DNA of 64,000 nt from ZC4RG25 sp023428365 (lineage in GTDB: Bacteria; Pseudomonadota; Alphaproteobacteria; Rhizobiales; Hyphomicrobiaceae), in the NCBI GenBank assembly GCA_050283925.1, contig JBNOAI010000008.1, forward strand, positions 186,001 through 250,000, in the 5' to 3' direction. The number at the start of each line of letters is the position of its first letter. The stretch's first letter is position 1. The notes under the pieces were generated by a model that ran no database searches, was not told the DNA's origin, and saw only the letters and a program-made list of their open reading frames with translations. Positions 9,012 to 18,519 of this stretch are shown here, in pieces. A program made the position numbers and the translations under genes.

Positions 9012-9369
9012 GAAACTCGGGCTCCGATGTCCGTTTGAAGCCGGGCACTGCCGCGGCGGCGGGCACAATAGGCCATCGCTATCGGAAAACACAGAGGGCA
9101 ATTGCGACGGTATTTCGTGCTGCTCCCAAACAAAAAACCGGCCAGGAGCCCCCTGCCCCCAGCCGGTTTTCGTCGGCAAGCCGGACGTTGTCGACCACGT
9201 CCGACCGCTCCCCCCGGAGCTCGTTGCTGCGCTTTTGCAGCAGCAGACCAACACGTCGGCCTGCTCAATGAATCTGTTGGCGTTTCTGACACTCGTTAGC
9301 GGTGGAGGCAACCCACCTCGACCCAATTACAACAGCGATGATGCGGAACAGTCACGCAATAGCTAGCGG
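9012..9369. other. Intergenic region between thiD and the dehydratase gene
   Basis: A 358-base gap between two leftward genes. Apart from the terminator-like hairpin at 9134-9170, I see no gene. The open frame that runs leftward through it is an upstream extension of the dehydratase frame and does not look like protein. Confidence 0.5.
9134..9170 (-). terminator. Hairpin with A-run and T-run, probable terminator of ccdA-thiD
   Basis: AAAACCGGC at 9134-9142 pairs with GCCGGTTTT at 9162-9170. The loop is C-rich and can form a second small stem. On the minus strand the stem is followed by a run of six T. It lies about 200 bases beyond the thiD stop and separates the ccdA-thiD unit from the next leftward gene. 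Confidence 0.55.
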
Positions 9370-10203
9370 TCACGCTGGTGGCACTTGCTGCCTGATGGCA
9401 AACAGATGATCGACGGGGCCGCTGCCGTGGCCGACACGCGCCCCTGCTCCCGCCTCCAGCGCGCGCCAGACGTAAAGCTTGGCGCGCGAGACCGCCGTCT
9501 CCAACGTCTCACCACAGGCCAGCAGCGCGGCGGCGGCGGCGGCCAAAGTGCATCCGGTCCCGTGTGTATTGCGCGTGGCAATGCGCGGCATCGAAAGGCG
9601 CTGCATCCCACTATCAGTCATCAGAATATCGACGGCCTCTTCCTGCGTCCCATGCCCGCCCTTAAGAAGGACGGCCTTGCAACCGAGAGCCTTCAATCGC
9701 GCGGCCTGATCGACCATCGCGGCCTCATCGGCGGCCTCGGCGGTGTCGAGCAATCGCGCGGCTTCCGGGAGATTGGGCGTCAGCAATGTCGCGCGCGGGA
9801 TCAAGCGGGTTCGCAGCGCGCCGATGGCAGCAGGATCGAGAAGAACGTCGCCGCTGGTTGCCACCATCACGGGATCGCACACCAGCGGCAGAGAAGTCTG
9901 CCGCGCGACCATGTCCGCGACCGCCGTGATGATCTCGGCGTTGGCAAGCATCCCCGTCTTCGCAGCGCCGACCGAAAGATCCGAGAATACCGAATTCATT
10001 TGAGCGGTGACGAAGTCCGGCGGAACAGCAAAAACAGCGTCGACACCACGTGTATTCTGGGCCGTCAATGCCGTAAGAACTGATGCACCGTAAACGCCGA
10101 ATGCCGAGAAGGTCTTGAGATCGGCCTGAATGCCCGCGCCGCCGGAACTGTCGGAGCCTGCGATCGTCAAGGCGATCGCGGCGTGTCGTTTGTCGTTCGT
10201 CAT
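9370..10203 (-). CDS. thiD: Hydroxymethylpyrimidine/phosphomethylpyrimidine kinase
   Basis: A 277-residue ribokinase-fold enzyme. GSDSSGGAGIQADLKTF at the N-terminus binds the pyrimidine, VCDPVMVATSG is the central signature, and NTHGTGCTLAAA is the C-terminal anion-hole and catalytic motif. It phosphorylates HMP and then HMP-P to HMP-PP for thiamine synthesis in the cytoplasm. The length is normal for ThiD. It lies 43 bases downstream of ccdA on the same strand, so cotranscription is likely though functionally unrelated. I looked for a TPP riboswitch upstream of ccdA and thiD and saw none. Confidence 0.95.
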   Translation of the reverse strand: MTNDKRHAAIALTIAGSDSSGGAGIQADLKTFSAFGVYGASVLTALTAQNTRGVDAVFAVPPDFVTAQMNSVFSDLSVGAAKTGMLANAEIITAVADMVARQTSLPLVCDPVMVATSGDVLLDPAAIGALRTRLIPRATLLTPNLPEAARLLDTAEAADEAAMVDQAARLKALGCKAVLLKGGHGTQEEAVDILMTDSGMQRLSMPRIATRNTHGTGCTLAAAAAALLACGETLETAVSRAKLYVWRALEAGAGARVGHGSGPVDHLFAIRQQVPPA

Positions 10204-10246
10204 ATCGTCCTGCCGAGTTCAACGGGCGAACACGCGTACTTTGAGC

Positions 10247-11044
10247 TCAATTGCCGGTCCCTTCCTTCAGGATGTCTGTCTGCAGGGATTTCGGTGTGAA
10301 CCGCTCTTCAATCGTCGCAAGGTTGGGAAACGTCTCGATCATCCACTGGCCAAGCCAGTTCATCGAGCCGGTCAGAAACATGATGGCGGTGATGATCAGA
10401 ATGACGCCCATGACCTTTTCAACGACACCGAGGTGACGACGAAAGCGCTTAAAGAACGACAGGAACGGCCCGATCGCCACGGCGGCCAAAATGAAGGGGA
10501 TCCCCAGCCCCAGGGAGTAGACGAACAGCAGACTGACGCCGGCCCCAAGACTTGCCTCATGGGCCGCAAGCGCAAGCACCGTTGCCAGGATCGGCCCAAT
10601 GCACGGCGTCCAACCGAAAGCGAAAGCGAGGCCGATCACATAGGCACCGAGGAGACCCACCCCTTCCGTCTCATGATGGTAGCGCTTTTCCTTGTAAAAT
10701 AAGGAGATCGGCAAAACGCCGAGGAAATGCAGACCGAACAAAAGGATGATGATACCGGCGACGATAGACAGTTCATGCCGGTAGGATTGAATGAACTGTC
10801 CGAACACCGACGCACCGGCGCCCAATCCGACGAACACTGTGGTAAATCCCAAGACGAAGAGCACCGCGCCAAGCACGATGCGCCGTCTCAAGTGTGGCTC
10901 CAGCCGTTCGTCCGTTTCGGCCGCCAAGCCGACAGTCGTGCCGCCGAGATACCCCAGATACGGAGGAACCAAGGGCAGCACGCACGGGCTTAGAAAGCTG
11001 ACGAGCCCGGCCAGCGCCACGCCGAGATAGATATGAGCGTCCAT
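10247..11044 (-). CDS. ccdA: Cytochrome c biogenesis/thiol transport protein CcdA
   Basis: A 265-residue DsbD-beta-like membrane protein with six helices. Its two redox cysteines sit in SPCVLPLVPPYLG in helix 1 and TPCIGPILATVL in helix 4, the family hallmark. CcdA carries electrons from cytoplasmic thioredoxin across the inner membrane to periplasmic thiol proteins such as the cytochrome c maturation apparatus. ATG 11044 (MDAHIYLG) is preferred over an in-frame GTG two codons upstream. No other cytochrome c maturation gene is in this window. Confidence 0.92.
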   Translation of the reverse strand: MDAHIYLGVALAGLVSFLSPCVLPLVPPYLGYLGGTTVGLAAETDERLEPHLRRRIVLGAVLFVLGFTTVFVGLGAGASVFGQFIQSYRHELSIVAGIIILLFGLHFLGVLPISLFYKEKRYHHETEGVGLLGAYVIGLAFAFGWTPCIGPILATVLALAAHEASLGAGVSLLFVYSLGLGIPFILAAVAIGPFLSFFKRFRRHLGVVEKVMGVILIITAIMFLTGSMNWLGQWMIETFPNLATIEERFTPKSLQTDILKEGTGN

Positions 11045-11136
11045 GAACACGACGCCTTATACCCCTGCATCCGCCCGAGCCAAAGCTCATCCATGTCGCA
11101 TTTCGGCGAGTTCTCGTCAGCGCATGCCGGCGCTAA

Positions 11137-12273
11137 TCAGCGTCGGCCACGCCCCTTGCCCGCCGCCGGGGTGTCATCGCCTTCGAGATCGGGGCCTTCG
11201 GTCGCCTCGGCGGCTTCATCACCTTCCGGCTCGGCCAGCATCGCATCAACGATCAGCCCAGCATTCTGGCGGACAGTCTTCTCGATGGTCGCCGCGATCT
11301 GCGGATTCTCTTTGAGGAAATTCTTGGTGTTCTCGCGCCCCTGCCCGATACGCTGGCCGTCGAAGGAGAACCACGCGCCAGACTTCTCGACGATGCCAGC
11401 CTTCACGCCGAGATCCACAATCTCACCCGTCCGCGAGATGCCTTCCCCATACATGATGTCGAATTCGACCTGCTTGAACGGCGGCGCAACCTTGTTCTTC
11501 ACCACCTTCACGCGCGTCTGGTTGCCGACAACCTCGTCGCGCTCCTTGATCTGACCGATGCGGCGGATGTCGAGACGCACGGACGAATAAAACTTCAGCG
11601 CGTTGCCGCCGGTGGTCGTTTCCGGATTGCCGAACATGATGCCGATCTTCATGCGGATCTGGTTGATGAAGATCACCATGCACTTCGACTTGGAGATCGA
11701 AGCCGTCAGTTTGCGTAGCGCCTTGCTCATCAGGCGGGCCTGCATGCCGGGTTGCATGTCTCCCATTTCACCTTCGAGTTCGGCTTTCGGCGTCAACGCG
11801 GCCACTGAGTCCACCACCAGCACATCGATGGCGCCGGAACGGACCAGTGTATCGGCAATCTCGAGAGCCTGCTCACCGTCATCCGGCTGGGAAATCAGCA
11901 GATCCTCGACCTTCACGCCCAGTTTCTTGGCGTAAACCGGGTCGAGCGCATGCTCGGCATCGACGAAACCACAGATGCCGCCCTTCTTCTGCGATTCCGC
12001 AATGACATGCAGAGCGAGAGTCGTCTTACCCGACGACTCCGGGCCGTAGATTTCGATGATGCGCCCACGCGGCAAACCGCCGATACCCAGCGCAATATCG
12101 AGCCCTAGCGAGCCCGTCGGAATGGCCTCCACGTCGATTGAGCGATCGTTGGCCCCGAGCCGCATGATCGAGCCCTTGCCGTGCAGTTTCTCAATTTGCG
12201 AGAGCGCGGCATCGAGCGCCTTCTGCTTGTCCATTGTATCTCCCTCGACGACACGGAGGTGCGGCGTTTGCAT
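11137..12273 (-). CDS. recA: Recombinase RecA
   Basis: A 378-residue RecA. Walker A is GPESSGKTTLA, Walker B is IDVLVVDSVAAL, and the DNA-binding L2 region contains GNPETTTGGNALKFYSS. The C-terminal tail is acidic and ends in a basic cluster, as usual. It forms filaments on single-stranded DNA, drives recombination and activates LexA self-cleavage. ATG 12273 gives the N-terminus MQTPHLRVVEGDTMDK, which resembles Bradyrhizobium RecA; ATG 12234 is the alternative. Two SOS-like boxes lie 50-132 bases upstream, so LexA control is likely. It is transcribed alone, downstream of cckA on the same strand. Confidence 0.97.
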   Translation of the reverse strand: MQTPHLRVVEGDTMDKQKALDAALSQIEKLHGKGSIMRLGANDRSIDVEAIPTGSLGLDIALGIGGLPRGRIIEIYGPESSGKTTLALHVIAESQKKGGICGFVDAEHALDPVYAKKLGVKVEDLLISQPDDGEQALEIADTLVRSGAIDVLVVDSVAALTPKAELEGEMGDMQPGMQARLMSKALRKLTASISKSKCMVIFINQIRMKIGIMFGNPETTTGGNALKFYSSVRLDIRRIGQIKERDEVVGNQTRVKVVKNKVAPPFKQVEFDIMYGEGISRTGEIVDLGVKAGIVEKSGAWFSFDGQRIGQGRENTKNFLKENPQIAATIEKTVRQNAGLIVDAMLAEPEGDEAAEATEGPDLEGDDTPAAGKGRGRR

Positions 12274-12322
12274 GTGGGCTCACCCTAGGGCAGGAGTTGC
12301 AGATCAGCAATTAACCGTTCTT

Positions 12323-12337
12323 GTACTTTTTTTGTTC
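12323..12337 (-). promoter_or_regulatory. Proximal SOS (LexA) box of recA
   Basis: On the minus strand the sequence is GAAC, seven A residues, GTAC. The alphaproteobacterial LexA consensus is a GAAC-N7-GAAC direct repeat, so this site has one mismatch. It ends 50 bases upstream of the recA start, where a repressor would cover the promoter. Confidence 0.65.
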
Positions 12338-12390
12338 TGATTTGTCCAGATTGCGTCAACAATTTGATCCACAACGAAAAGCAGATTTAT

Positions 12391-12405
12391 ATTCTTTATT
12401 TGTTC
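12391..12405 (-). promoter_or_regulatory. Distal SOS (LexA) box of recA
   Basis: On the minus strand this reads GAACAAATAAAGAAT, that is GAAC-N7-GAAT, again one mismatch from GAAC-N7-GAAC. Its first twelve bases match those of the proximal site at all but one position. It lies 118-132 bases upstream of recA, in an AT-rich gap. Confidence 0.5.
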
Positions 12406-12480
12406 TCAGTGGATTTGCTTCGAGACTTGGCGGCCACAGGCGCCGCCAAACCCTGCGAATCGGCCCACTTGGGCCAGCCG

Positions 12481-15027
12481 CTATTGAGCCAGCTCTTCCT
12501 TCACCTTCGCGGCAAGCTGGGCCAGCGAGAACGGCTTTTGCAAGAAGGCGAACTTGGCGTCCGGATCGAGCGAATTCTTGAAGGCGTCGTCGGGATAGCC
12601 TGACATGAAGATGATCTTCAGGTCGGGATTGGTCTGGCGCATGACCTTGTACATGCTCGGCCCGTCCATCTCCGGCATGATGACATCGCTGATCACGAGA
12701 TCAACCGGTTGATCGGTCTCGTCCATGACCTCCAGCGCCTCCGCACCTGTCGTGGCCTCCAGGACCTCGTAGCCCTGACGTTTCAGTGCCTCGATGGCAA
12801 AGCTGCGCACCGCATCCTCGTCCTCCACCAGCAGAACCCTGCCGGCGCCGGTCAGATCGCGATGGCGCTCCTTCTTGGCGGCCTTCACTTTCGCCGCCTC
12901 GGCCTCTGCCTCGACGTCGACTTCATGCCGCGGCAGGTAGATGCGGAACGTCGTGCCCTTGCCGATCGTGCTGTCGACGAAAATGAAACCGCCGGTCTGC
13001 TTGACGATGCCGTAGACCTGCGCAAGTCCCAGGCCGGTGCCCTTGCCGACGCTCTTGGTGGTGAAGAACGGCTCGAAGATCTTCTCCTGGACGTCCTGAG
13101 GCATACCATGCCCCGTGTCCTCGACCTCGATCATCACGTATTCGCCGACCGGCACACCGATGTTGTCGAGCTTCTGACTTTCACGTTCCGAAACGTTGCG
13201 GGTCCGGATCGTGAGCTGCCCACCTTCCGGCATGGCGTCGCGGGCGTTCACCGACAGGTTGACGATGACAGATTCAAGCCGGCTGCGGTCTGCCTTGACG
13301 AACCAGAGATCACGACCGGGCAGGATCCTCAGCTCGACCTTCTCGCCCAAGGTCCTGTTGAGCATCATCGATGTATCGGTCAGCGTCTCGCTCAGCTGCA
13401 GAACTTCGGGCTGCAGCGTCTGCCGACGTGAGAAGGCGAGCAACTGGCTGACGAGTTCAGCGGCACGCTCCGCGCTCGACTTGATATTGATGATGTTGCG
13501 ATAGGGCGGATCGCTCGGCCGGTGCGTCTGGAGCAGAAGATCCGAGAAGCCGATGATGGCCGTCAGCACGTTATTGAAATCGTGCGCGATGCCGCCAGCC
13601 AGCTGCCCGACCGCCTCCATCTTCTGGCTTTGGGCGAATTTCAGCTCCAGCGCCTTCAACTCCGTCGCGTCGATGACATAGAGCACCGCGGACTCTGCGC
13701 CTGATCCGCGCGACGCCGTGCTGAAGAAGACGCGCCGCGTGAATTCATGAGCCTCACCGACGGTAATCTCCACCGGCTGGATATTGGCCTTGCCGGACAG
13801 CGCTTCACGCAAGGCGGCTTCCACGGCGGCACGTTTGTCGGCATCGACGCCACGTGTCAGCACATCGATCGCTGTTTCCGACTGACTGATCTTGCCGTCG
13901 TGCAGCAGGCGAGCGAACGCCGCATTAGAGCTCGCGATCTTGCCTTCCGCATTCACGGTGGCGATGCCGAACGGCGCCGACTGGAAGAAGCGCGTGAAGC
14001 GGACTTCGGCGGGCCGCGTGTTGCTGGGCGTCTCCTCTTCGGCGACGCGCTCGATGATCACCGCCGAGAAGCCCTCGGCTTTGCCCGATTGGGCGCGCGG
14101 CACGACGATCAAGCTGGCCGGCCAGGTGCGTCCATCCTCGCGGACAAGATCGAGATCAATGCGCTGTGCCGTCTCGCTGGCGTCGCGAGCCATCGCCCGC
14201 AGCAGCACCGCGCCGTCACCAGAGACGATGTCAGTCAGCTTGAGACCGCGTACCAAGGCGCCGGCGCTCAGACCCAGCCACTGCGCAAGCGCGTCGTTGA
14301 TATACTCGATGCCGGCGTTCTCATCGGTCACCATCAGACCGATCGGCATGGCTTCGTAATGACCGAGCGTGGCTTCCAGCGAACGCAGCGTTTCCACTTC
14401 GCGCCGCCGCTCATCGGTGATGTCGGTGATCCGCCACAAGACCACAGGTCCGCTCTCATCGAGACCGAGCGGCGTGTTGACTGGTGTCACACCCAGGCGG
14501 AACCAGCGTGAATGGCGCTGGCCGGCGACGACTGTCCGCAGCCTAACCTCCTCGGTCCGGCTCTCATTGCGGCCTGCGGCACGCGCCAGCCTGAACAGAG
14601 CCTCCGAGGCCTGCGGTTCTCCGGCGAACAAAGTCTCCAAAGCGCTGACATGCGAGAATTTAGCGGGCGCAACCAGCGTATCGAAGGCCGGGTTGGCGTA
14701 GAGGCGGCGACCTTCCAGCGTTGTCACGCACAGACCATCGCTGAAGCCCTTGGCCAGAGCCGCGACCACCTCGCCATCAGTCTTGCGCTCGGCGATGCGA
14801 ATATGTCCCGCCGCAAGGCCGAACAGGAAGAAGACGCCAAGGGTGGCCAGAAAGGCCATCAGCGTCAGCATCAGCGGCTCGGTAGTATCGAACGACAATA
14901 CGGCGAGAACCGCCAGACAGCCTGCAAGCACGACTGCGCCGAGAGCTATCAGCCCCCCGCCGCTTTTCCCTGGCATCAGCGGATTGCCAGCGGCAATCGA
15001 TGCCGGCTGCGCTTCGCTCTCCCGCAT
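12481..15027 (-). CDS. cckA: Cell-cycle hybrid histidine kinase CckA
   Basis: An 848-residue hybrid kinase. Two membrane helices (about 26-46 and 52-75) are followed by PAS-like domains to about residue 460. A HisKA domain has the phospho-acceptor H482 in GGIAHDFNN, an ATPase domain has GHGMP and GTGLGLA, and a C-terminal receiver has D781 in ISDVIMPEMDG. CckA phosphorylates or dephosphorylates CtrA and CpdR through ChpT and so controls the cell cycle; ChpT and CtrA are not in this window. The frame stays open to 15264. I place the start at ATG 15027 because the sequence just upstream is AT-rich and not protein-like; ATG 15075 and ATG 15084 are alternatives. Confidence 0.92.
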   Translation of the reverse strand: MRESEAQPASIAAGNPLMPGKSGGGLIALGAVVLAGCLAVLAVLSFDTTEPLMLTLMAFLATLGVFFLFGLAAGHIRIAERKTDGEVVAALAKGFSDGLCVTTLEGRRLYANPAFDTLVAPAKFSHVSALETLFAGEPQASEALFRLARAAGRNESRTEEVRLRTVVAGQRHSRWFRLGVTPVNTPLGLDESGPVVLWRITDITDERRREVETLRSLEATLGHYEAMPIGLMVTDENAGIEYINDALAQWLGLSAGALVRGLKLTDIVSGDGAVLLRAMARDASETAQRIDLDLVREDGRTWPASLIVVPRAQSGKAEGFSAVIIERVAEEETPSNTRPAEVRFTRFFQSAPFGIATVNAEGKIASSNAAFARLLHDGKISQSETAIDVLTRGVDADKRAAVEAALREALSGKANIQPVEITVGEAHEFTRRVFFSTASRGSGAESAVLYVIDATELKALELKFAQSQKMEAVGQLAGGIAHDFNNVLTAIIGFSDLLLQTHRPSDPPYRNIINIKSSAERAAELVSQLLAFSRRQTLQPEVLQLSETLTDTSMMLNRTLGEKVELRILPGRDLWFVKADRSRLESVIVNLSVNARDAMPEGGQLTIRTRNVSERESQKLDNIGVPVGEYVMIEVEDTGHGMPQDVQEKIFEPFFTTKSVGKGTGLGLAQVYGIVKQTGGFIFVDSTIGKGTTFRIYLPRHEVDVEAEAEAAKVKAAKKERHRDLTGAGRVLLVEDEDAVRSFAIEALKRQGYEVLEATTGAEALEVMDETDQPVDLVISDVIMPEMDGPSMYKVMRQTNPDLKIIFMSGYPDDAFKNSLDPDAKFAFLQKPFSLAQLAAKVKEELAQ

Positions 15028-15428
15028 AGCGGGGCAAATTAGCTGATTCTGCGAACGGTCAACGCGTCCGGCCATCAACAGCATACTGTTACTCACAACT
15101 CGTCCACATCGAGCGCTCGGTGAAGAACAACCTCGCGCCATGCTTCCCGCCCAAATGGGCCGCCTTCCCTGAAAGGTTTCGGTCATCTGGGTAAAAATTG
15201 CGTTGCCGAACGTTTCGATCTCGCGTTTCTGAGCCGGGGATATCGTGAGTTGCTGACTCAACAAGGGTTAATCTGGAGCGCGAAGCAGGCTATACGTCAG
15301 CCGCGACAATTCTGTGCGGCTGAGTCGGGGACTGCGCTTAGAGGTTGCCCTCGCAGCGCCACATGACGGGTGCACCCCTCGCGACTGGGATCTAGAGGAG
15401 CGCGAGTATTGGCTCGCGTGGGATCATC
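15028..15428. other. Divergent promoter region of cckA and the FliO-like gene
   Basis: A 401-base gap that must contain both promoters. A perfect 6-base inverted repeat CGCGAG/CTCGCG at 15401-15418 lies between a GAGGAG sequence (15395-15400) and the FliO-like start, and could fold to bring that Shine-Dalgarno-like sequence nearer the ATG. I found no full CtrA box (TTAA-N7-TTAA) here and no further gene. Confidence 0.35.
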
Positions 15429-15830
15429 ATGGAAATTCTTTCATGGCTGCTGTTTGTGGTGTTCATCGCGGGTCTGCTGGTCGCGGGCGGATTGTTGCTG
15501 CGCGGGTATTTGACGACCGGCTCGACCAGCTCCGCCTTCAAGGAGGCGCTGTCGGGAAATTTCTTTTCCCCTCGCCCCCCCAAGCGCCTCGAGGTAACCG
15601 ATCAAGCCAACGTCGACGGGCGGCGTAAGCTGTTGCTGATCCGGCGCGATGGCATCGAACACCTGATTATGACAGGCGGCCCGGTCGACGTGGTCATCGA
15701 GACCGGCATCAACCCTCCTCGGCAAAGCAAGCCGGAAGCGTCACCTCAAAACAGCGATGCCAGCGAAGCCAACACCGCGATCTATCAGCACGCACCCTTG
15801 CCCCTTCCCAAAGCCGTGGGCGAGAATTGA
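15429..15830 (+). CDS. FliO-like single-helix membrane protein
   Basis: A 133-residue protein with one N-terminal membrane helix (about residues 4-28) and a cytoplasmic domain containing GRRKLLLIRRDGIEHLIMTG followed by PVDVVIETGI. That R-D-x-x-E-H-L pattern is characteristic of alphaproteobacterial proteins annotated as FliO, an accessory subunit that stabilises the FliP ring of the flagellar export gate. The C-terminal ~35 residues are Pro/Ser/Ala-rich and look disordered. No other flagellar gene is in the window, so the role is inferred from the motif alone. It may be a general FliO-fold membrane protein. Confidence 0.6.
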   Translation: MEILSWLLFVVFIAGLLVAGGLLLRGYLTTGSTSSAFKEALSGNFFSPRPPKRLEVTDQANVDGRRKLLLIRRDGIEHLIMTGGPVDVVIETGINPPRQSKPEASPQNSDASEANTAIYQHAPLPLPKAVGEN

Positions 15831-15941
15831 ACGAGACGTGGAGTTTTAAGTTCAGCGGTCCGCGCCAGACGCTCACTCATTTTCGGCCGCGTAGACTGAA
15901 CGTCCGACAGCCACCCCAGGCTGTGTAAGGCGGGAGGGAGT

Positions 15942-18509
15942 ATGTTTTTCCGATTGTCGCGACTGTCCCGGCTCGCCACTGTTGTTGCGGGCTTCTCGGT
16001 ATCTTTGCTCCTGATTTCGCAGACCGCGGTCGGCCAGAACGCCAGCCCGCCGCCTCCTGAAGCACAGCAGGCTCAGCCCGAGAGCACCCTCCAGCCGACA
16101 CCCGAGCAGCGACCGGCGCCGGAGTTGCCGGCTGCGCAAACACCGCCTCCTCAACAGCCCGCGCCGGCACAATCCCAGTCGCCTATTTTTCCCGAAAAGC
16201 TGGCTCAGGAGATTCCACAACTCGCGACAGCCATCGACAATGCCGAAAAGGCTGTCGAGCGCGTGAAAGAACGCGAGAGCGGCCTCGCTGACCAGCGCGT
16301 TGAAGCTGAACGGATCGAATCCAAGGCCATGGAAGTCGCCGCGGCTCTACGGGATCCGATCGCCGCCGTCAGAGCCCAGCTCGAAAAGCTCGGCCCCTCT
16401 CCGCAGGACAAAGCATCGGAAGCGCCCGGTGTGGCCGCTGAGCGTGCAAGATTGTCCGCTGCGCTGACCGAAATGGAGGGAGCGGTCAAGACTGCCGAAC
16501 TCACGCAGGTGCGCGCTCGCCAACTTATCGGCCGGGTCCAGAATCTCAGGCAGGCGCACTTCGCCCGCGACCTGCTTCGCCACTCACCAAGTCTGCTGTC
16601 CAAGACGGCATGGCAGCAATTGAGCCATGAAGTGCCGCGGGCCGCACGCCAGATCAGTCGGATTGCAACCGGCTGGTGGGACGATGCGAAAGTCTACGTT
16701 CTTGAAATTCTGGGTCTGCTGGCACTCGGCGGTGCGACTTACGTCCTGATCCATCGCTTCCTGTCGCGCCTCGTTTCCAGGCGTCAGATGGCGGCGGGAA
16801 AGCCATCGCCGTTCTTCAGGCGCACCCGTTCCGCTGGCGTGACATTCCTTGCCCACGCGCTTCCCGCAGCAACCGCTGCCTCGATCGTTTATACCGGACT
16901 GGTCTGGCTTGATCTGTTGACGTTTCCATTCGGGACGCTGGTGGAAACGCTTCTCATGGCGGTGCTGTTCTACGTCGCCATCTCATCGTTCGCCGCCGCG
17001 ATCCTCATCCCATGCCCGTCAAGCCACCGGCTTCTCGAGATACCCGAGAGCAGCGCGCCGAAGCTGTACTCCCTCGCCAACGGCTTCGCTGCGCTGTTTG
17101 CCGTCGATTTTGCGCTGACAATCACGTCTCGCACTCTGTTTTTGCCGTTTGAGATTGGCGTCGCCCAGGCATCCGTTGCCAGCCTTGTATTCTCGCTCCT
17201 GCTGGCCGGATTTGTCGCCACACCGCTGAAAGCGCCACAGCCCGACGATACCCGGCCGCCCGATGCCCTGGCGCCGCTCTGGCTGAAGCTGCCGCTCATC
17301 ATCTCGGCAACCGCAATCGTCGTGACGACCTTGCTGGGTTTTGTTTCGCTCGGACGCTTCATCGCGGCACAGGTCACGCTGGTCGGCTCGGCAGTGATCC
17401 TGCTGATACTGGCGCATCTGTCCTTCCGTAGCGTTGCTGAGCAGATGGCAGGCAGTGATCGCGGGCTCGTTCTGGAAAATCGGTTGGGCCTCGATCGCGA
17501 GAGAACCAGCTATTTCTCGAAGCTCCTGGTGGCGCTGTTCGACACGGCTCTCATCGTCGCGGTCGTACCGATTTTGCTCCTGACATGGGGATTTGCGAAA
17601 GACGATATTCTGGACTGGCTCAAGCTCGGAATGTTCGGCTTTGAAGTTGGCCAGTTCCGTGTGTCGTTGGTCCGCATTCTGCTGGCCGTCGGTCTGTTTG
17701 TCGCTGTCGTCTCTCTCACGCGTATCGTCCAGCGCTGGCTCGACCGGTCAATTTTGCAGCCGGCACGCGTCGACAGTGCGATCTCGCATTCCGTGCTGCT
17801 CGGTATCGGTTACGCGGGTATCGGCATCGCGGGGCTGGCTGCGCTATCTTACGCGGGCCTCGACTTCACACACCTTGCGATCGTCGCCGGTGCTCTGTCG
17901 GTCGGTATCGGCTTCGGCCTGCAGGCCATCTTCAACAACTTCGTGTCGGGAATCATTCTGCTCGTCGAGCGTCCTGTGAAGGTCGGCGACTGGATTATCG
18001 TCAACGGCCGGGAGGGTTTCGTCCGGCGGATCAACGTTCGCGCCACCGAGATCGAGACGTTCGACCGCGCCAGCGTCATCGTCCCCAATTCGCAACTCAT
18101 CACCGGTGAAGTGATCAACCTCACGCACCGCAACGCCATGGGACGCGTCCTCATCAAGGTCGGAGCGTCGTACAAGGCCGATCCCGAGCAAGTCATGCGT
18201 ATCCTTCAGGAGGTCGCGGACAAATCTACCTCGATCCTGAGACTGCCAGCTCCCGGAGTTGGTTTTGATGACTTCGGACCCAACAGCATGATGTTCTCAT
18301 TGGTGGCGTTCGTCGCGGATGTCGGTCAGCGCGGCGCAGTCCAGAACGAGTTACGCATCGCCATCAACACCGCTTTCCGCGAAGCCGGGATCGAAATGCC
18401 CTACGCGCAGCAGGATGTTCATCTTCGGGATCTGGACGGCGTCAAAAGTGCGCTGGCCGCGGCGATGGAAGCGCGGCGCCGCGAGAAGGATCTGGAAGCT
18501 AGTGGCTGA
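15942..18509 (+). CDS. Large MscS-family mechanosensitive channel
   Basis: An 855-residue protein. A signal peptide (about 1-30) leads to a Pro/Gln-rich stretch (31-80), then a periplasmic coiled-coil region to about 240. About ten membrane helices follow. The MscS pore and beta domain start near residue 650: GIGFGLQAIFNNFVSG is the pore helix, then VGDWIIVNG and VPNSQLI of the beta domain. It is organised like MscK/YbiO/DUF3772-type channels, which open on hypo-osmotic membrane tension. The start is supported by GGGAGG eight bases upstream of the ATG. Its stop is ten bases from that of the convergent small gene. Confidence 0.88.
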   Translation: MFFRLSRLSRLATVVAGFSVSLLLISQTAVGQNASPPPPEAQQAQPESTLQPTPEQRPAPELPAAQTPPPQQPAPAQSQSPIFPEKLAQEIPQLATAIDNAEKAVERVKERESGLADQRVEAERIESKAMEVAAALRDPIAAVRAQLEKLGPSPQDKASEAPGVAAERARLSAALTEMEGAVKTAELTQVRARQLIGRVQNLRQAHFARDLLRHSPSLLSKTAWQQLSHEVPRAARQISRIATGWWDDAKVYVLEILGLLALGGATYVLIHRFLSRLVSRRQMAAGKPSPFFRRTRSAGVTFLAHALPAATAASIVYTGLVWLDLLTFPFGTLVETLLMAVLFYVAISSFAAAILIPCPSSHRLLEIPESSAPKLYSLANGFAALFAVDFALTITSRTLFLPFEIGVAQASVASLVFSLLLAGFVATPLKAPQPDDTRPPDALAPLWLKLPLIISATAIVVTTLLGFVSLGRFIAAQVTLVGSAVILLILAHLSFRSVAEQMAGSDRGLVLENRLGLDRERTSYFSKLLVALFDTALIVAVVPILLLTWGFAKDDILDWLKLGMFGFEVGQFRVSLVRILLAVGLFVAVVSLTRIVQRWLDRSILQPARVDSAISHSVLLGIGYAGIGIAGLAALSYAGLDFTHLAIVAGALSVGIGFGLQAIFNNFVSGIILLVERPVKVGDWIIVNGREGFVRRINVRATEIETFDRASVIVPNSQLITGEVINLTHRNAMGRVLIKVGASYKADPEQVMRILQEVADKSTSILRLPAPGVGFDDFGPNSMMFSLVAFVADVGQRGAVQNELRIAINTAFREAGIEMPYAQQDVHLRDLDGVKSALAAAMEARRREKDLEASG

Positions 18510-18519
18510 TAGCGTTCGC

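Noticed and set aside
9012..9326. A longer N-terminus for the threonine/serine dehydratase
   Set aside because: The extra ~105 residues are Gly/Ser/Cys-rich, cross a terminator-like hairpin and are absent from the family.
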